A stretch of DNA of 64,000 bases, from assembly GCF_026262645.1 (NCBI RefSeq), contig NZ_SHNO01000001.1, forward strand, positions 2,480,001-2,544,000, given 5' to 3'. A program made the position numbers and the translations under genes. Positions 16,518 through 26,052 of this stretch are shown here, one piece after another (position 1 is the first letter of the stretch; the number at the start of each line of letters is the position of its first letter). The notes below the pieces were generated by a model. It saw nothing but the letters and a program-made list of their open reading frames with translations. It did no database searches and had not been told where the DNA came from. The DNA is from Candidatus Marimicrobium litorale (GTDB lineage: Bacteria > Pseudomonadota > Gammaproteobacteria > Pseudomonadales > Halieaceae).

Positions 16518-17441
16518 ATGATTAATACGAACCAAAGATTACACACCACCTATTATCCTTCGTTGTGGTGGCTATCGATTGCAGCTGTGCTCGCGGTGCA
16601 CCTGACCTCCTGGCCTGCCAGCGCAGACAGCGATGCAGCACATTGCGGCTTTTCAGCGAGTCGCGACCACCTGCCTGAACGCACCTCGCCCTGCAGCTTT
16701 TCTCAGCGGCAGGGCTATATTGGCATCTACTTTGCGGGTGGTCAGAAATTCAACTTCACGCCCGTTGGCGATGCTCCAGGCAACTACCTCGATGAGGAGG
16801 GTCGCCCGGTTTATCGTCAAAAAGGCTTGGGCCAGGACGGGCAATTATTCAAACTACCGTCTATGACAAACCGTCTGCCATTCCTCTACGTGATGTGGGC
16901 ATCAACAGCATTTGCCTGCGACGCAGCGGCCCTGACAACGCCGGGTCGATGCACGCTCGCTTTGCAGGCGCCCATTTCTTTCACAATGTCCGCCACCCAC
17001 GGAGGATCGCTCAACGAACTCACAATTACTCCGAGGGGACTGCCTTTTACGGCAGACACCATAAATACATCGCTGGATGGTGCAGTTACCGCGGCCGAGA
17101 TTGCTGATCTGGACGCAAACGGTTGGCCGGAGATCTATGTGTTTGTCAGTAGCGCTGGAAGCGGCAGCTACGGCTCGCTGGTCGCCTACGCAGTGAACGG
17201 GGGGAAGTCACTGACACCGGTTTACCTGCCGGCGCTGGACGAAACGCCCGGTGCCGCTGACGGTTATGGCGGACATGACGAATTTGCCATTGTCGAGAAC
17301 CGTTTGGCGCGGCGCTTTCCTGTTTACACCGAGCAAGACACGAACTCCGCGCCCTCGGGCGGCACGCGGCAGATCGGCTATCGACTGGAAGCGGGCGAGG
17401 CGGGCTGGATACTCGTCCCGGACACCGTGGCGGATTACTGA
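16518..17441 (+). CDS. exported protein with PliI-like (lysozyme inhibitor) C-terminal domain
   Basis: This is a 307-residue periplasmic or secreted protein. A long N-terminal signal region (LSIAAVLAVHLTSWPASA) is followed by a domain of about 110 residues with CSFSQRQGYIGIYF and FTPVGDAPGNYLDEEG. The C-terminal 120 residues resemble the periplasmic inhibitor of I-type lysozyme: AEIADLDANGWPEIYVFV, GSGSYGSLVAYAVNGGKSL, YGGHDEFAIVENRLARRFPV and ending GEAGWILVPD. Known PliI proteins protect bacteria from invertebrate-type lysozymes. Here the inhibitor-like domain is appended to an extra N-terminal domain, so it is longer than stand-alone PliI. The lysozyme type is not certain. Confidence 0.7.
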   Translation: MINTNQRLHTTYYPSLWWLSIAAVLAVHLTSWPASADSDAAHCGFSASRDHLPERTSPCSFSQRQGYIGIYFAGGQKFNFTPVGDAPGNYLDEEGRPVYRQKGLGQDGQLFKLPSMTNRLPFLYVMWASTAFACDAAALTTPGRCTLALQAPISFTMSATHGGSLNELTITPRGLPFTADTINTSLDGAVTAAEIADLDANGWPEIYVFVSSAGSGSYGSLVAYAVNGGKSLTPVYLPALDETPGAADGYGGHDEFAIVENRLARRFPVYTEQDTNSAPSGGTRQIGYRLEAGEAGWILVPDTVADY

Positions 17442-17586
17442 AACGCACGATCTAGCCCGCCTCGTCTAAAGCCCCGAGGTCCTCTCTCGAGACACGCACG
17501 CCTGAAACGCCATCCCTAATAAGCAGCGCGCCCCGACAAAACACCGATTCTGCTATCTATTTTTAGCCTTCAGGAGGTATCTGCGG

Positions 17587-17652
17587 ATGCCGGTGCAAGG
17601 GTGCAATCACGCAGAGACCTGGCCAATGCTGGTTTTTATACAATCGCAATAA
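17587..17652 (+). CDS. possible 21-residue small ORF with strong Shine-Dalgarno
   Basis: AGGAGG precedes an ATG at 17587 by about nine bases. The frame encodes 21 residues starting MPVQGCNHAETWP and ends in TAA at 17650-17652. It lies in the 352-bp gap between the PliI-like gene and katG. It could be a leader peptide or a chance match. Composition gives no further support. Confidence 0.25.
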   Translation: MPVQGCNHAETWPMLVFIQSQ

Positions 17653-17668
17653 TAGTGCCTCCCTATTG

Positions 17669-17694
17669 ACGCCATACAGACATTTAAATGGCGT
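17669..17694. promoter_or_regulatory. inverted repeat upstream of katG
   Basis: ACGCCAT (17669-17675) and ATGGCGT (17688-17694) form a perfect inverted repeat with a 12-bp spacer, about 100 bp upstream of the katG start. A TTGAC element overlaps its left arm. A CTAT-N6-ATAG element also occurs near 17725-17738. This is a plausible operator for regulated katG expression. It does not match the usual OxyR spacing, so the regulator is unknown. Confidence 0.4.
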
Positions 17695-17793
17695 AAACTG
17701 ACGCTGGCCGCTATCCTCTCCACTCTATGAGTTTATAGTATTACAGGGCCCCTCGCCCTTGCCTTGTTACAAGACCAACGAAGGAGTAATGGA

Positions 17794-20061
17794 ATGAAAC
17801 ACACGCGACTAAGTTTGTCTGCGGCCATAGCGGGGACGATGACGCTGTTCGCATTATCCGCCACTGCAAACACCGCCAAACCGGCCGGGGCCGCTGACGT
17901 CGGCACCATCGATCTGGAGCAGCCGCGCAGCAACCAGTTCTGGTGGCCTGACCAGCTCGACCTCGCACCGCTGCGCGATCACGACAGTCGCTCCAACCCG
18001 CTGGGCGACAACTTCAGCTATGCCGCGGCCTTTAACACACTGGATCTCGACGCCGTAAAGGCCGATATCGATGCGGTGCTGACCGACTCGCAGGACTGGT
18101 GGCCAGCGGACTGGGGCAACTACGGCCCGTTCTTCATACGCATGTCATGGCACAGTGCAGGCACCTATCGCACCCTGGATGGTCGTGGTGGCGGCGATGG
18201 CGGCCAAATGCGATTTGATCCTCTCAACAGCTGGCCAGACAACGGTAATCTGGACAAAGCAAGGCGACTGCTGTGGCCGGTTAAGCAAAAGTACGGTGAA
18301 AGCTTGTCGTGGGGGGACCTCATGATTCTTGCGGGAAACGTCGCGCTGGAAAATATGGGCTTTGAAACCTATGGCTTTGCCGGTGGCCGCACCGACGAAT
18401 GGGAGCCGGATATTGTCTACTGGGGGCCCGAGGTGAAAATGCTGGCGAGCGACCGTCGTGACAACGATGGCAAACTGCAACGTCCGCTTGGAGCGACGCA
18501 CATGGGCCTGATCTATGTCAATCCGGAGGGCCCCATGGGTAAACCGGATCCTGCAGGTTCTGCAGCCAATATTCGCCTGACCTTCGGGCGCATGGCGATG
18601 AATGACGAGGAAACTTTGGCACTGATCGCAGGCGGACACACGTTCGGAAAGATGCACGGCGCGCGGAAGCCCGCGGACTGTGTCGGCCCGGAGCCCGCCG
18701 CCGCCCCCACTGAGCAGCAAGGGCTTGGTTGGAAGAATCGCTGCGGCAAAGGCAACGCAGAAGATACCACCACCAGTGGTCTCGAGGGCGCCTGGACCCA
18801 GGCTCCCACCCAGTGGACCAGCCTGTACCTGCAAAACCTGCTAAACCTTGAGTGGCAACAATCACGCAGCCCGGCGGGAGCCATCATCTGGATTCCCAAG
18901 GATGAAGCCCTGCACACCGCGGTGCCGGATGCACACGTGAAAGGAAAATCGAATCCGCCCGTAATGACAACGGCGGATATCGCATTAAAAGTAGACCCCC
19001 AGTACAGGGCGATCGCCGAGCGCTTTCTCGCCGACCCGGCGGAATACCAACGCGCATTCGCCAAAGCCTGGTACAAGCTTACCCATAGAGACATGGGCCC
19101 TCGTGCCCGTTATCTTGGTGATCAATTCCCAGAAGAAGAATTGATCTGGCAAGACCCGATTCCCGCGGTTGAAGGCGACCCGATCACTGATCGGGATATA
19201 AAGAAATTGAAGAAGGCAATTGCCAAAACCGACCTCAGCGCACAAGAGCTTGTGCGAACGGCCTGGGCGTCGGCCGCCAGCTTTCGAGCTGGCGATATGC
19301 GCGGCGGTGCCAATGGTGCACGCATCGCGCTGGCGCCTCAAAAGGACTGGGCGGTGAATAACCCCGCGGAGCTGGCAGAGGTCCTCGAGACCCTGCGAGG
19401 AGTGCAGGAGACATTCAATGACGGCAGTCGCAGAAAGGTATCCCTCGCCGATTTGATTGTGCTGGGTGGCGCTGTCGGGCTTGAGCAGGCCGCCGATGCA
19501 GCGGACATTGAGATCGACGTGCCGTTCGTACCCGGCCGTGCTGATGCCACACAGGAACAGACGGATCTGCAGTCCTTCGCGCTGCTGGAGCCGACCGCAG
19601 ATGCCTTCCGCAACTACTACGATGTGTCGCGCAGCTACCGTCCGCCGACTGAAATGCTCATCGATAAGGCCGATCAACTGTCCCTGACCGTTCCGGAAAT
19701 GACAGTACTGGTCGGCGGCATGCGCGCGATGGACGTCAATTCGGTCGATTCAAGCACAGGCATACTGACGGATAACCCAGGCGCATTGACGAATGATTTT
19801 TTCGTTAATTTACTGGATATGTCCACAACGTGGCAGAAGTCGGCCACCGATGGGCTGTACGAAGGGGTAGATCGCGAAAGCGGTGAGGTAACGTACACCG
19901 CAACTCCGGTAGACCTTATCTTTGGATCCAACGCAGAATTGAGGGCAGTGGCAGAGGCCTATGCCTTTGATGACGCGCAACAGCGTATGGCCGATGATTT
20001 TGTCGCTGCGTGGGTCAAGGTAATGCAACTGGATCGCTTCGACCTGCATCGCGACCTGTAG
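17794..20061 (+). CDS. katG: catalase-peroxidase KatG, exported form
   Basis: This bifunctional haem catalase-peroxidase removes hydrogen peroxide. It has 755 residues and the KatG duplication: an active N-terminal half and a C-terminal half lacking haem. Distal residues are R116, W119 and H120 in [10 protein letters not shown]. The proximal histidine is H282 in [10 protein letters not shown]. The Met-Tyr-Trp adduct needed for catalase activity is complete (W119, Y241 in IYVNPEGP, M267 in FGRMAMN). A signal peptide is present ([13 protein letters not shown]), so the enzyme should be periplasmic, as KatP-type proteins are. Start ATG 17794 lies seven bases after AAGGAG. Confidence 0.96.
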   Translation: MKHTRLSLSAAIAGTMTLFALSATANTAKPAGAADVGTIDLEQPRSNQFWWPDQLDLAPLRDHDSRSNPLGDNFSYAAAFNTLDLDAVKADIDAVLTDSQDWWPADWGNYGPFFIRMSWHSAGTYRTLDGRGGGDGGQMRFDPLNSWPDNGNLDKARRLLWPVKQKYGESLSWGDLMILAGNVALENMGFETYGFAGGRTDEWEPDIVYWGPEVKMLASDRRDNDGKLQRPLGATHMGLIYVNPEGPMGKPDPAGSAANIRLTFGRMAMNDEETLALIAGGHTFGKMHGARKPADCVGPEPAAAPTEQQGLGWKNRCGKGNAEDTTTSGLEGAWTQAPTQWTSLYLQNLLNLEWQQSRSPAGAIIWIPKDEALHTAVPDAHVKGKSNPPVMTTADIALKVDPQYRAIAERFLADPAEYQRAFAKAWYKLTHRDMGPRARYLGDQFPEEELIWQDPIPAVEGDPITDRDIKKLKKAIAKTDLSAQELVRTAWASAASFRAGDMRGGANGARIALAPQKDWAVNNPAELAEVLETLRGVQETFNDGSRRKVSLADLIVLGGAVGLEQAADAADIEIDVPFVPGRADATQEQTDLQSFALLEPTADAFRNYYDVSRSYRPPTEMLIDKADQLSLTVPEMTVLVGGMRAMDVNSVDSSTGILTDNPGALTNDFFVNLLDMSTTWQKSATDGLYEGVDRESGEVTYTATPVDLIFGSNAELRAVAEAYAFDDAQQRMADDFVAAWVKVMQLDRFDLHRDL

Positions 20062-20097
20062 GCTTCACGTATTGCGCCAGCAAAGGCGCGCCTCACG

Positions 20098-20127
20098 CAT
20101 TGGCCTCGATGAAGATCGAGGCCAATG
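20098..20127. terminator. perfect 13-bp hairpin between convergent katG and molybdoenzyme genes
   Basis: CATTGGCCTCGAT and ATCGAGGCCAATG form a perfect 13-bp stem with a GAAG loop. It stands between two convergent genes, where a bidirectional terminator is expected. No T-run follows on either strand, so it may work as a transcript-end barrier instead of a classical intrinsic terminator. Confidence 0.55.
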
Positions 20128-20179
20128 TCGTTATAGGGCGGGAAATCGCCTTCGCAGTGACATCTTCGCTCAGTTCATA

Positions 20180-22351
20180 TCACACGGGATACACATTCAC
20201 TGCAAATGCGCTTTGCTGTGCAAGGCCTGTGACTTTATCAAAGTCGACATCTCGCGGGATGAGTTGCTGTACGTTACTGCCCTTCTCCCTGGTCGGGCGC
20301 GGATCGGCAGGGTCGCCCCAGCCGTGAGCCAAACCGATGGTACCCCGCGCAACTTTATCACTGCACTCCACCACCGCTTCAATTTTTCCGTGACCGCTCT
20401 CGATAGTCACCAGATCCTCGTCACTGAGAGATAATCGGGCCATGTCTTCCCGGCTCATAAGCGCCGGATTATACTGGCGCTTGCGGCGCAGGCTGGGCAG
20501 GTTGTTTCCGGTGGTGCAATACACCTCGGGCATGCGGTAGGTAATCAGGCGAAAATCAAAATTCTGTCCCTCCCGGTAGGCGCCGCCGATGAGCACGGGT
20601 TCGGCGTAGACCTCGGAAAGTTCCGCAATGACCTCCGGGTGACCGGCGGCCAGCCGCCTGTCTGCATGGCCGATCATATCGGGAATCACACCACCCACCT
20701 CCGGAATACCGGCGTCGTATACCCTGCCGCTCGCGGGCGCGTCTTTGAGTTCCTGCAGTGAAATACGGGCGGACGGCGTCAGGGCGCGGATAACCTCGTC
20801 CGCTGTTGGCGCATCGTCGGCGTCTATACCCGGCAAGCTGAAACCGCTGCCCATACGCTGGGCCACACGCCAAAAAAATTCCCACTCTTCGATCACATCG
20901 TCCTGTGGCTCCACCATCTTTTCAGAGTACTGGTTGAAAGAGAACGGATAGTAATTGTCAGATAGCATCGGGATATCCACTCTTTCGAAGGGGTGCGTCA
21001 CTGCCATCACGTAGTCCGAATGCCTGGCCGTAGCCGACATAAAGAGATCATTCACCACCAGCAAATCCAGTTCCTCCAGCGCTTTAAGGGTGTGGTCTGT
21101 GTCGCTGAACACCAGCGCGGGATTACCACCATTAACAATAAGCGCCTTCACTTGCCCTTTGCCGGGTGTCAGAATCTCATCGGCCAGTGTGTTAGTAGGC
21201 ATTTCCTGATAACCAAACAGGCCCGTAATCCCCTGGATATCGCGCACGCGCGAACGCTGCTCTGTACGCATCGATACGGGCAATGGCGAGTTGCCCTCCG
21301 AAGGCAGTTTGGGGCCGAGCGTGCCCGCGATACGTGCCATGCCACCGCGACGATCGAAGCGGCCGCACAGGGCGTTGAGTGTCTGAACCAGTTGCGTAGT
21401 CAGATTCTGGTGGCGCGCCATGTGCAGACCAGTACCCGAGGCAGCGGCGCCACTCTTGGCGGTCGCAAAGATGCGCGCAGCCTCCACGATATCCGACGCA
21501 GCGCAGGTCGTGCGGTGCTCCGTGTACTGCAAAGTAAAAGGTTTCACCGCCTCGTACAACTCATCGAAACCACTGACATAGTGATTCACGTACTCAGCGT
21601 CATACCACTTGTTATCAATAATCTCACGAATGAGACAGGCCAGCAGGCTAGCATCCTCACCGGGCTTCACCTGTAAGTGCACATGGGCCCGCTCGGCAAC
21701 ATCGCACTTGCGTGGGTCGATAACCACCAGTTTCATACCCCGGTTCAGCGCTTTCTTTAACCGCGTAAAGGGGTTGGATTGGGGCATAGTCCAATGGTGC
21801 GACACCACCGGGTTGGTCGCTACAAACAGGGCACAGTCCGCATGCTCGATATCAAATACACCCAGTGGCAGAGGCCCTCCGAACAGGCGATCGTAGGCAA
21901 TGATCAAGGACGGAGAATCAATGGTCAGGGAGGTGTAGAGGCGCGGGGAGCCGAAGGCTTCGAGCCATTTCGCGATATACCACGGGCCCCCGGCCGAGGT
22001 GCGATGACCGCCGCAACCCACATACACGGCTACCGATTCTGGGCCATGCTCGTCGATAATAGCGCGTAACTTATCGCCTATTTCCTCGATAGCTCTAGAA
22101 GAATCGATATCGACGAACTGCCCATCAACTTTTTTTTGCGACACACGCAATCGATCCGGGTGATTGATACGCTCGTGCTCGGCGCGGCCTTTGGGGCAGG
22201 TATAGCCTTCAGAAACAGGGTTATCGTGATCGCCGCGGACACCCACCACGCGGTTTTTTTCGACATCGACTTCCAGGCCACAAAACACGTGACAGAAGCG
22301 ACAGAAGGTCTTTTTGGTTTCGATCATCTCGGCTTTCCCTTTTCTTTTCAT
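20180..22351 (-). CDS. molybdopterin-dependent oxidoreductase (formate dehydrogenase-like superfamily)
   Basis: This is a DMSO-reductase-superfamily enzyme of about 720 residues carrying bis-MGD molybdenum and one [4Fe-4S] cluster. The cluster cysteines are in CRFCHVFC and the later YTCPKG. The expected Mo-ligand region reads TSLTIDSPSLI, so the ligand is likely serine or another oxygen donor and not the Cys/Sec of true formate dehydrogenases. A C-terminal aspartate-decarboxylase-fold MGD-binding domain is present (TTGNNLPSLRRKRQYNPALM). No Tat signal is seen, so it is cytosolic. It follows the Rieske gene by 23 bp. ATG at 22349-22351 or at 22325-22327 is possible. Substrate unknown; the catabolic neighbours suggest hydroxylation or dehydrogenation of an organic compound. 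Confidence 0.85.
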   Translation of the reverse strand: MKRKGKAEMIETKKTFCRFCHVFCGLEVDVEKNRVVGVRGDHDNPVSEGYTCPKGRAEHERINHPDRLRVSQKKVDGQFVDIDSSRAIEEIGDKLRAIIDEHGPESVAVYVGCGGHRTSAGGPWYIAKWLEAFGSPRLYTSLTIDSPSLIIAYDRLFGGPLPLGVFDIEHADCALFVATNPVVSHHWTMPQSNPFTRLKKALNRGMKLVVIDPRKCDVAERAHVHLQVKPGEDASLLACLIREIIDNKWYDAEYVNHYVSGFDELYEAVKPFTLQYTEHRTTCAASDIVEAARIFATAKSGAAASGTGLHMARHQNLTTQLVQTLNALCGRFDRRGGMARIAGTLGPKLPSEGNSPLPVSMRTEQRSRVRDIQGITGLFGYQEMPTNTLADEILTPGKGQVKALIVNGGNPALVFSDTDHTLKALEELDLLVVNDLFMSATARHSDYVMAVTHPFERVDIPMLSDNYYPFSFNQYSEKMVEPQDDVIEEWEFFWRVAQRMGSGFSLPGIDADDAPTADEVIRALTPSARISLQELKDAPASGRVYDAGIPEVGGVIPDMIGHADRRLAAGHPEVIAELSEVYAEPVLIGGAYREGQNFDFRLITYRMPEVYCTTGNNLPSLRRKRQYNPALMSREDMARLSLSDEDLVTIESGHGKIEAVVECSDKVARGTIGLAHGWGDPADPRPTREKGSNVQQLIPRDVDFDKVTGLAQQSAFAVNVYPV

Positions 22352-22374
22352 CCCGCTACATATTTTTTCGAGTG

Positions 22375-23631
22375 CTAAAGATATTGTCGCCTAGGGTCGC
22401 TAGGGTAGATCCACTCATCGCCGATCACCTGCTCGACACGGAGTTCTGGCGGAATATTCTCTATGCCGATCATGCGATCCGCTGCCTGATTCCAGTGATA
22501 GATACGCGCCTCCTGATAGCTCAAGGGCACCCCCTCAAAGCCTCGTGATTCCATAGACGTCTGGATTTTTTCGCCGAACTGGGTGTCTTCCTTCAGAACG
22601 GCGGAGAGCTCAGTGCCATTATTCTCTGTCCAGAAATCCGGCTGCAAACCCTCTTTCCACTGGGGGGCCATAGTCCAGGTTTCCATCCGACATTTGTTGA
22701 TACCGTTCGGCCAAAATAGTATCGGCGGAATCGCATACTGACTAAGGGGTGATACCCAGTTGGGAAACAGGCCGTAGGACTGGGTGCAGGTTCGCCCCAG
22801 CTCACCCACCGTGTCGATTTGGGCGATGTCCGGTGATACCGGCATCACGTCAAGCGCCACCTTCCCTTTGGGGGTTGGCGCTATCATGCGACCGTGGCCA
22901 TGGCGGTACAGCGTATTTACATTGCGTCGATCATCGAGAATTGGCGACACCGTGTGCGGGTGAATGCTGCGTACATGATAAACCTCCGTGTTGGCTTCCA
23001 TGGCAATCTTCCAGTTACAGTTGAGATCGAACACATGGCGAGCCGCAAGGCGGCAGTTTTCAAACTGAAATTCCTTCCATTCATCCGCAATCGGGCCAAG
23101 CCAGTCAAGCAGGCTGAGCGCCTGTGAATCAAAATTTACAAAGATAAGATTTCCAAAGCGTTCGCAGCGAATAGACTTGAGTCCCCGGGTCGAGACATCC
23201 AGATTGCCGAAATCCTCGGAATCACGCACGGCCAGCAGCTCTCCTTCACGGCTGTAGCACCAACCATGATAAGGACAAACAAATCGCCGCTTGCTGCCAC
23301 TGCGCTCTGTCACCACGGGCGCGCCTCGATGTCGACAGGTGTTGTAGAAGGCGTTGATCGTTCCTTCGTCTCCGTGAATGAGAACCACCGGCTGTCCGGT
23401 GATGTCCCACAACCGAAAAGAACCCGGTTCCGGCAACTCGTCGATGTGCGCCGCGAGCAGCCAGCTCTTGCGCCAGACGTGTTCCTGCTCCAGCGCAAAA
23501 AATCGCAGGTCTACATATCGCCCGGCAGGTATATCGGGCAGGTCGGGAAAACCCTCCGGGGGCGCTTTACGCTCGGCCTCATACTCCATGAGGTCTTTCA
23601 GGGTCTGAACCTCTTTCGAGCTCATAGCCAT
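22375..23631 (-). CDS. Rieske-type ring-hydroxylating oxygenase, alpha subunit
   Basis: This is an oxygenase component that hydroxylates or demethylates an aromatic or cyclic substrate. The Rieske [2Fe-2S] ligands are C99, H101, C119 and H122 in CRHRG and CPYHGW. The mononuclear iron site shows the family pattern EANTEVYHVRSIHPH. Length (418 residues) is normal. Start ATG 23629-23631 has GGAGGGG six bases upstream. No ferredoxin or reductase gene lies nearby, so electrons must come from elsewhere. Co-oriented and closely spaced with the molybdoenzyme, which suggests joint use in one pathway. Confidence 0.9.
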   Translation of the reverse strand: MAMSSKEVQTLKDLMEYEAERKAPPEGFPDLPDIPAGRYVDLRFFALEQEHVWRKSWLLAAHIDELPEPGSFRLWDITGQPVVLIHGDEGTINAFYNTCRHRGAPVVTERSGSKRRFVCPYHGWCYSREGELLAVRDSEDFGNLDVSTRGLKSIRCERFGNLIFVNFDSQALSLLDWLGPIADEWKEFQFENCRLAARHVFDLNCNWKIAMEANTEVYHVRSIHPHTVSPILDDRRNVNTLYRHGHGRMIAPTPKGKVALDVMPVSPDIAQIDTVGELGRTCTQSYGLFPNWVSPLSQYAIPPILFWPNGINKCRMETWTMAPQWKEGLQPDFWTENNGTELSAVLKEDTQFGEKIQTSMESRGFEGVPLSYQEARIYHWNQAADRMIGIENIPPELRVEQVIGDEWIYPSDPRRQYL

Positions 23632-23849
23632 TGATAACCCCTCCAAAGCTGTATTATCGAATTATTCTTACTGGCCGCGCCACAGTATAGTATAGCGAGT
23701 GCCGGGGGCTTGCCAGAGCAGACAAAAGGCGCGCGAAAGACCTAGACCTATACCATAAGCTCCAGTGTACTCAATGCCGAAGTTGCTCAAAGCACCGCGT
23801 ACCCCCAGCCGGGCTTGCGAACAGTGGCACGGCGGGGGAAACAACCATA
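23632..23849. promoter_or_regulatory. divergent promoter region of Rieske operon and a small ORF
   Basis: This 218-bp gap has no gene. On the minus strand, TATACTATACTG and TTCGATAAT (complement of 23653-23661) precede the Rieske gene. The same TTCGATAAT 9-mer occurs in the TauD/acyl-CoA dehydrogenase intergenic region near 41190. Confidence 0.35.
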
Positions 23850-24137
23850 ATGAAAAAAACTACGGTGCTACTGCTTACAGGCCTCGCCGTTGTATTGTGG
23901 TATTGGATTACGGCCGCTCAGGAGGATGAACGTGACGAACTGGAAGCCCACCTTGCAAAAAACACGGAAATCATGGAACGCTGCATTAATCTTGAGAAAT
24001 CCATGAATGCCGCTGCGGGCATCAGCGCTGTTGGCGGCCTGGAGCAAGACAGTAAGGCGGCGTGTGCAGAAAAGCACGGCATGTATTATTCCGAGGGCCA
24101 GTGGCGCAAGATACATGTCGAATCGAACGAGCCCTAA
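23850..24137 (+). CDS. small exported or membrane-anchored protein, unknown
   Basis: This 95-residue protein has an N-terminal hydrophobic segment (TVLLLTGLAVVLWYWITAA) that could be a signal peptide or an anchor. An acidic helix (EDERDELEAHLAKN) and two cysteines (MERCIN, KAACAE) follow, possibly forming a disulfide. It ends with GMYYSEGQWRKI. I do not recognise a family. It is transcribed against the surrounding catabolic genes and is probably monocistronic. Confidence 0.6.
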   Translation: MKKTTVLLLTGLAVVLWYWITAAQEDERDELEAHLAKNTEIMERCINLEKSMNAAAGISAVGGLEQDSKAACAEKHGMYYSEGQWRKIHVESNEP

Positions 24138-24174
24138 AAAAACGCAGAAGCCCAACTGCGCACTTCATCGCGTA

Positions 24175-24573
24175 TCACCTAGGGTAAGCAAGCCTCGTCG
24201 AGTAAAGCTCTTTCACCAATTCGTGTAACGCTTCATCCGTGCTCTTGCCCGGGTAAGCCTCACAATAGCGCTCCAACCAAAGTAACAGATTCTTCGGGTT
24301 TTTACCTGCCGCAAGATCATAGGTGTCAAAAGCCAGTCGATTAACTGCCGTGATATAACCCATGGTGTACAACGAAAAACCATGCAAAGGAGCCCAGCTA
24401 TCCTCTACCTGAGCCAGAGTGACCGCGGCATTCAACGCTGCGCAACTTTTGACAAGGTCGGTGGTCATAATCCGGTAGTTGCCATTTGCATCGGCGCCAT
24501 GAGAGACCTGCACCAGTAACAGGCACACTATCAATAGCGAGACAGCGACACTTTTTATGCGGACGCTCTCCAT
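24175..24573 (-). CDS. exported protein, weakly HdeA/Rap1a-like
   Basis: This is a 132-residue protein with a signal peptide (VAVSLLIVCLLLVQVSHGA) and a helical mature part. Two cysteines (VKSCAALN and ERYCEAYPG) are spaced as in small periplasmic helical proteins. The C-terminal pattern W-x5-YCEAYP-x-n-L-x3-LY resembles HdeA- or Rap1a-like domains, but the match is weak. Start ATG 24571-24573 follows GGGAG. It lies between the NTF2-like gene and the Rieske gene and may be co-transcribed with the former. Function unknown. Confidence 0.65.
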   Translation of the reverse strand: MESVRIKSVAVSLLIVCLLLVQVSHGADANGNYRIMTTDLVKSCAALNAAVTLAQVEDSWAPLHGFSLYTMGYITAVNRLAFDTYDLAAGKNPKNLLLWLERYCEAYPGKSTDEALHELVKELYSTRLAYPR

Positions 24574-24603
24574 AGATAACTCCCCTGGGCCACCCGGGCT
24601 CTG

Positions 24604-25131
24604 TTAGCGGTTTTGTGCGAGTTGCGCTTCCAGTTTTCCCTTCATCGGCAGCACCCACTGCGCCTTGAGCTGAGACGAAAGCAAACCGGCGGATTCAAGC
24701 TCATCACAGAGCTTCATCTGATGAGCGAGATCAAACATATCGAACTGCCGGCAAATTCTCGCCTCATCATCCAATGTAATAAACGAAATCCCGGGCGTTT
24801 CAAAATGACTACCATCAGCGCGCTGACCCGGCCCTCGATTCAGCCAGTGCGTCACCAGGCGGTTTCCCGTACCCGTATAGACACCGAGGTAGGGAAAGGT
24901 CCAACCTTCCCACCCAACCTGCATATCGCGGCCGTAGTGCGTCGCCTTAATCTCGTCGATCCCGTTAGCAGTGACCATCATGACACCCGCGTACTCGCAG
25001 GTGTACACACAGTCAGCCGCGTATATCTCATCGACGAAGAACAGCCAATCGTCGCTCCGGGATGCCTCTTCATGGGCTGCAATCAATTTATCGGCCGTCG
25101 CGCGCAGTTTCTCGTTAGTCAAGCTGGCCAT
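24604..25131 (-). CDS. NTF2/SnoaL-like protein
   Basis: This 175-residue cytosolic protein has the cone-shaped NTF2-like fold pattern: an N-terminal helix followed by DWLFFVDEIYAADCVYTCEY and the strands GRDMQVGWEGWTFPYLG. Members include ketosteroid isomerases, polyketide cyclases and small ring-hydroxylating beta subunits. Start ATG 25129-25131 follows AAGGAG. It sits in the catabolic operon beside an epimerase-like protein, so an isomerase or cyclase step is conceivable, but catalytic residues cannot be assigned. Confidence 0.75.
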   Translation of the reverse strand: MASLTNEKLRATADKLIAAHEEASRSDDWLFFVDEIYAADCVYTCEYAGVMMVTANGIDEIKATHYGRDMQVGWEGWTFPYLGVYTGTGNRLVTHWLNRGPGQRADGSHFETPGISFITLDDEARICRQFDMFDLAHQMKLCDELESAGLLSSQLKAQWVLPMKGKLEAQLAQNR

Positions 25132-25160
25132 ATCGGCTCCTTACGGGGCAACGTCTGTGG

Positions 25161-26051
25161 TCATGAGCACGCTGCAACAATTTCATTGATCGCCGCGCGC
25201 ACATGACCGCGACTGTATTCGAGCTCGCCATTATCCGGTTCGTAACTAATGGTTATATTACGACCTGCGTAGAGAATGGCATCCGGGAACATCGGGTGCT
25301 CCTCTTCAGAAACCGGCAAATCCTGCGGATTACCCACAGCCTCACAAAAATACTCGAGATAGGTTTTCCAGCTCAGGTTCTCGTCGCCGACAAGGTAAGC
25401 CCTGCCACCTTCCCCGCGAGCCAGTGCACCCGCTATCGCCTCTGACATGGAGCGACTGGTTATATGATTGACTCCCCCTGCGGGAGCCACCAGCGGCAAA
25501 CCCTCAATTTGACCCGACACGTAATGCACCAGCGCCTCGAGGTGAGGCTGCGCCAGACCGGGCACATGACCGATAATGAACGGCGCATTCAGACTGCAGA
25601 CTCTGAAGCTATCGCTGTTCAATGCCCGCAGGCCCTCGTCTGCAAGATGACGCGAGCGCACGTAGGCACTGCTCTCGATTTGTTGAGGCACAACCTGCGG
25701 ATAATAAGTACCGATATAAACTGCCCGTGGTATCCCAGCCGCCCTGGCATTGGCAAAGAACCGCGGGATCGCCTCGCTGTTCACGCGCTGAAAAAAACTA
25801 TCCTCATTTTCATCAGGAGGAAGCTGACGTATGTCTGCGCCGGCTGCAAATACCAGCGCATCAAAACCAAAGAGCACATTCGGCGCTATTTCATCGTCTG
25901 TATAGTTCGCGGCGATATGCGCAAAGTCCTGCAAACAAGCAAGCGTAGGCTCTGCCCGCGACACCAGAGTCACATCGTGACCGTTCTCACGTAAGTACAG
26001 TGCGCCATGAGCGCCTGTCAGACCTGTGCCGCCAACCATCAGTACCTTCAT
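25161..26051 (-). CDS. NAD-dependent epimerase/dehydratase-family protein
   Basis: This is an extended SDR with an N-terminal Rossmann motif VLMVGGTGLTGAHGALYL and a YIGTYYP stretch in place of the usual YxxxK. It has 296 residues, typical of atypical extended SDRs acting on sugars, isoprenoids or other small molecules. ATG 26049-26051 overlaps the stop of the upstream SDR closely (TGAAATG), so translation is coupled. The active-site lysine is not obvious, so it may be a reductase of the isoflavone-reductase-like kind. Substrate unknown. Confidence 0.8.
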   Translation of the reverse strand: MKVLMVGGTGLTGAHGALYLRENGHDVTLVSRAEPTLACLQDFAHIAANYTDDEIAPNVLFGFDALVFAAGADIRQLPPDENEDSFFQRVNSEAIPRFFANARAAGIPRAVYIGTYYPQVVPQQIESSAYVRSRHLADEGLRALNSDSFRVCSLNAPFIIGHVPGLAQPHLEALVHYVSGQIEGLPLVAPAGGVNHITSRSMSEAIAGALARGEGGRAYLVGDENLSWKTYLEYFCEAVGNPQDLPVSEEEHPMFPDAILYAGRNITISYEPDNGELEYSRGHVRAAINEIVAACS

Positions 26052-26052
26052 T

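Noticed and set aside
16860-17000. Possible frameshift in the PliI-like gene
   Set aside because: The segment around FLYVMWASTAFACDAAALT looks unusual, but the frame is open on both sides and the PliI-like part continues in the same frame. Without an alignment a frameshift is not supported.
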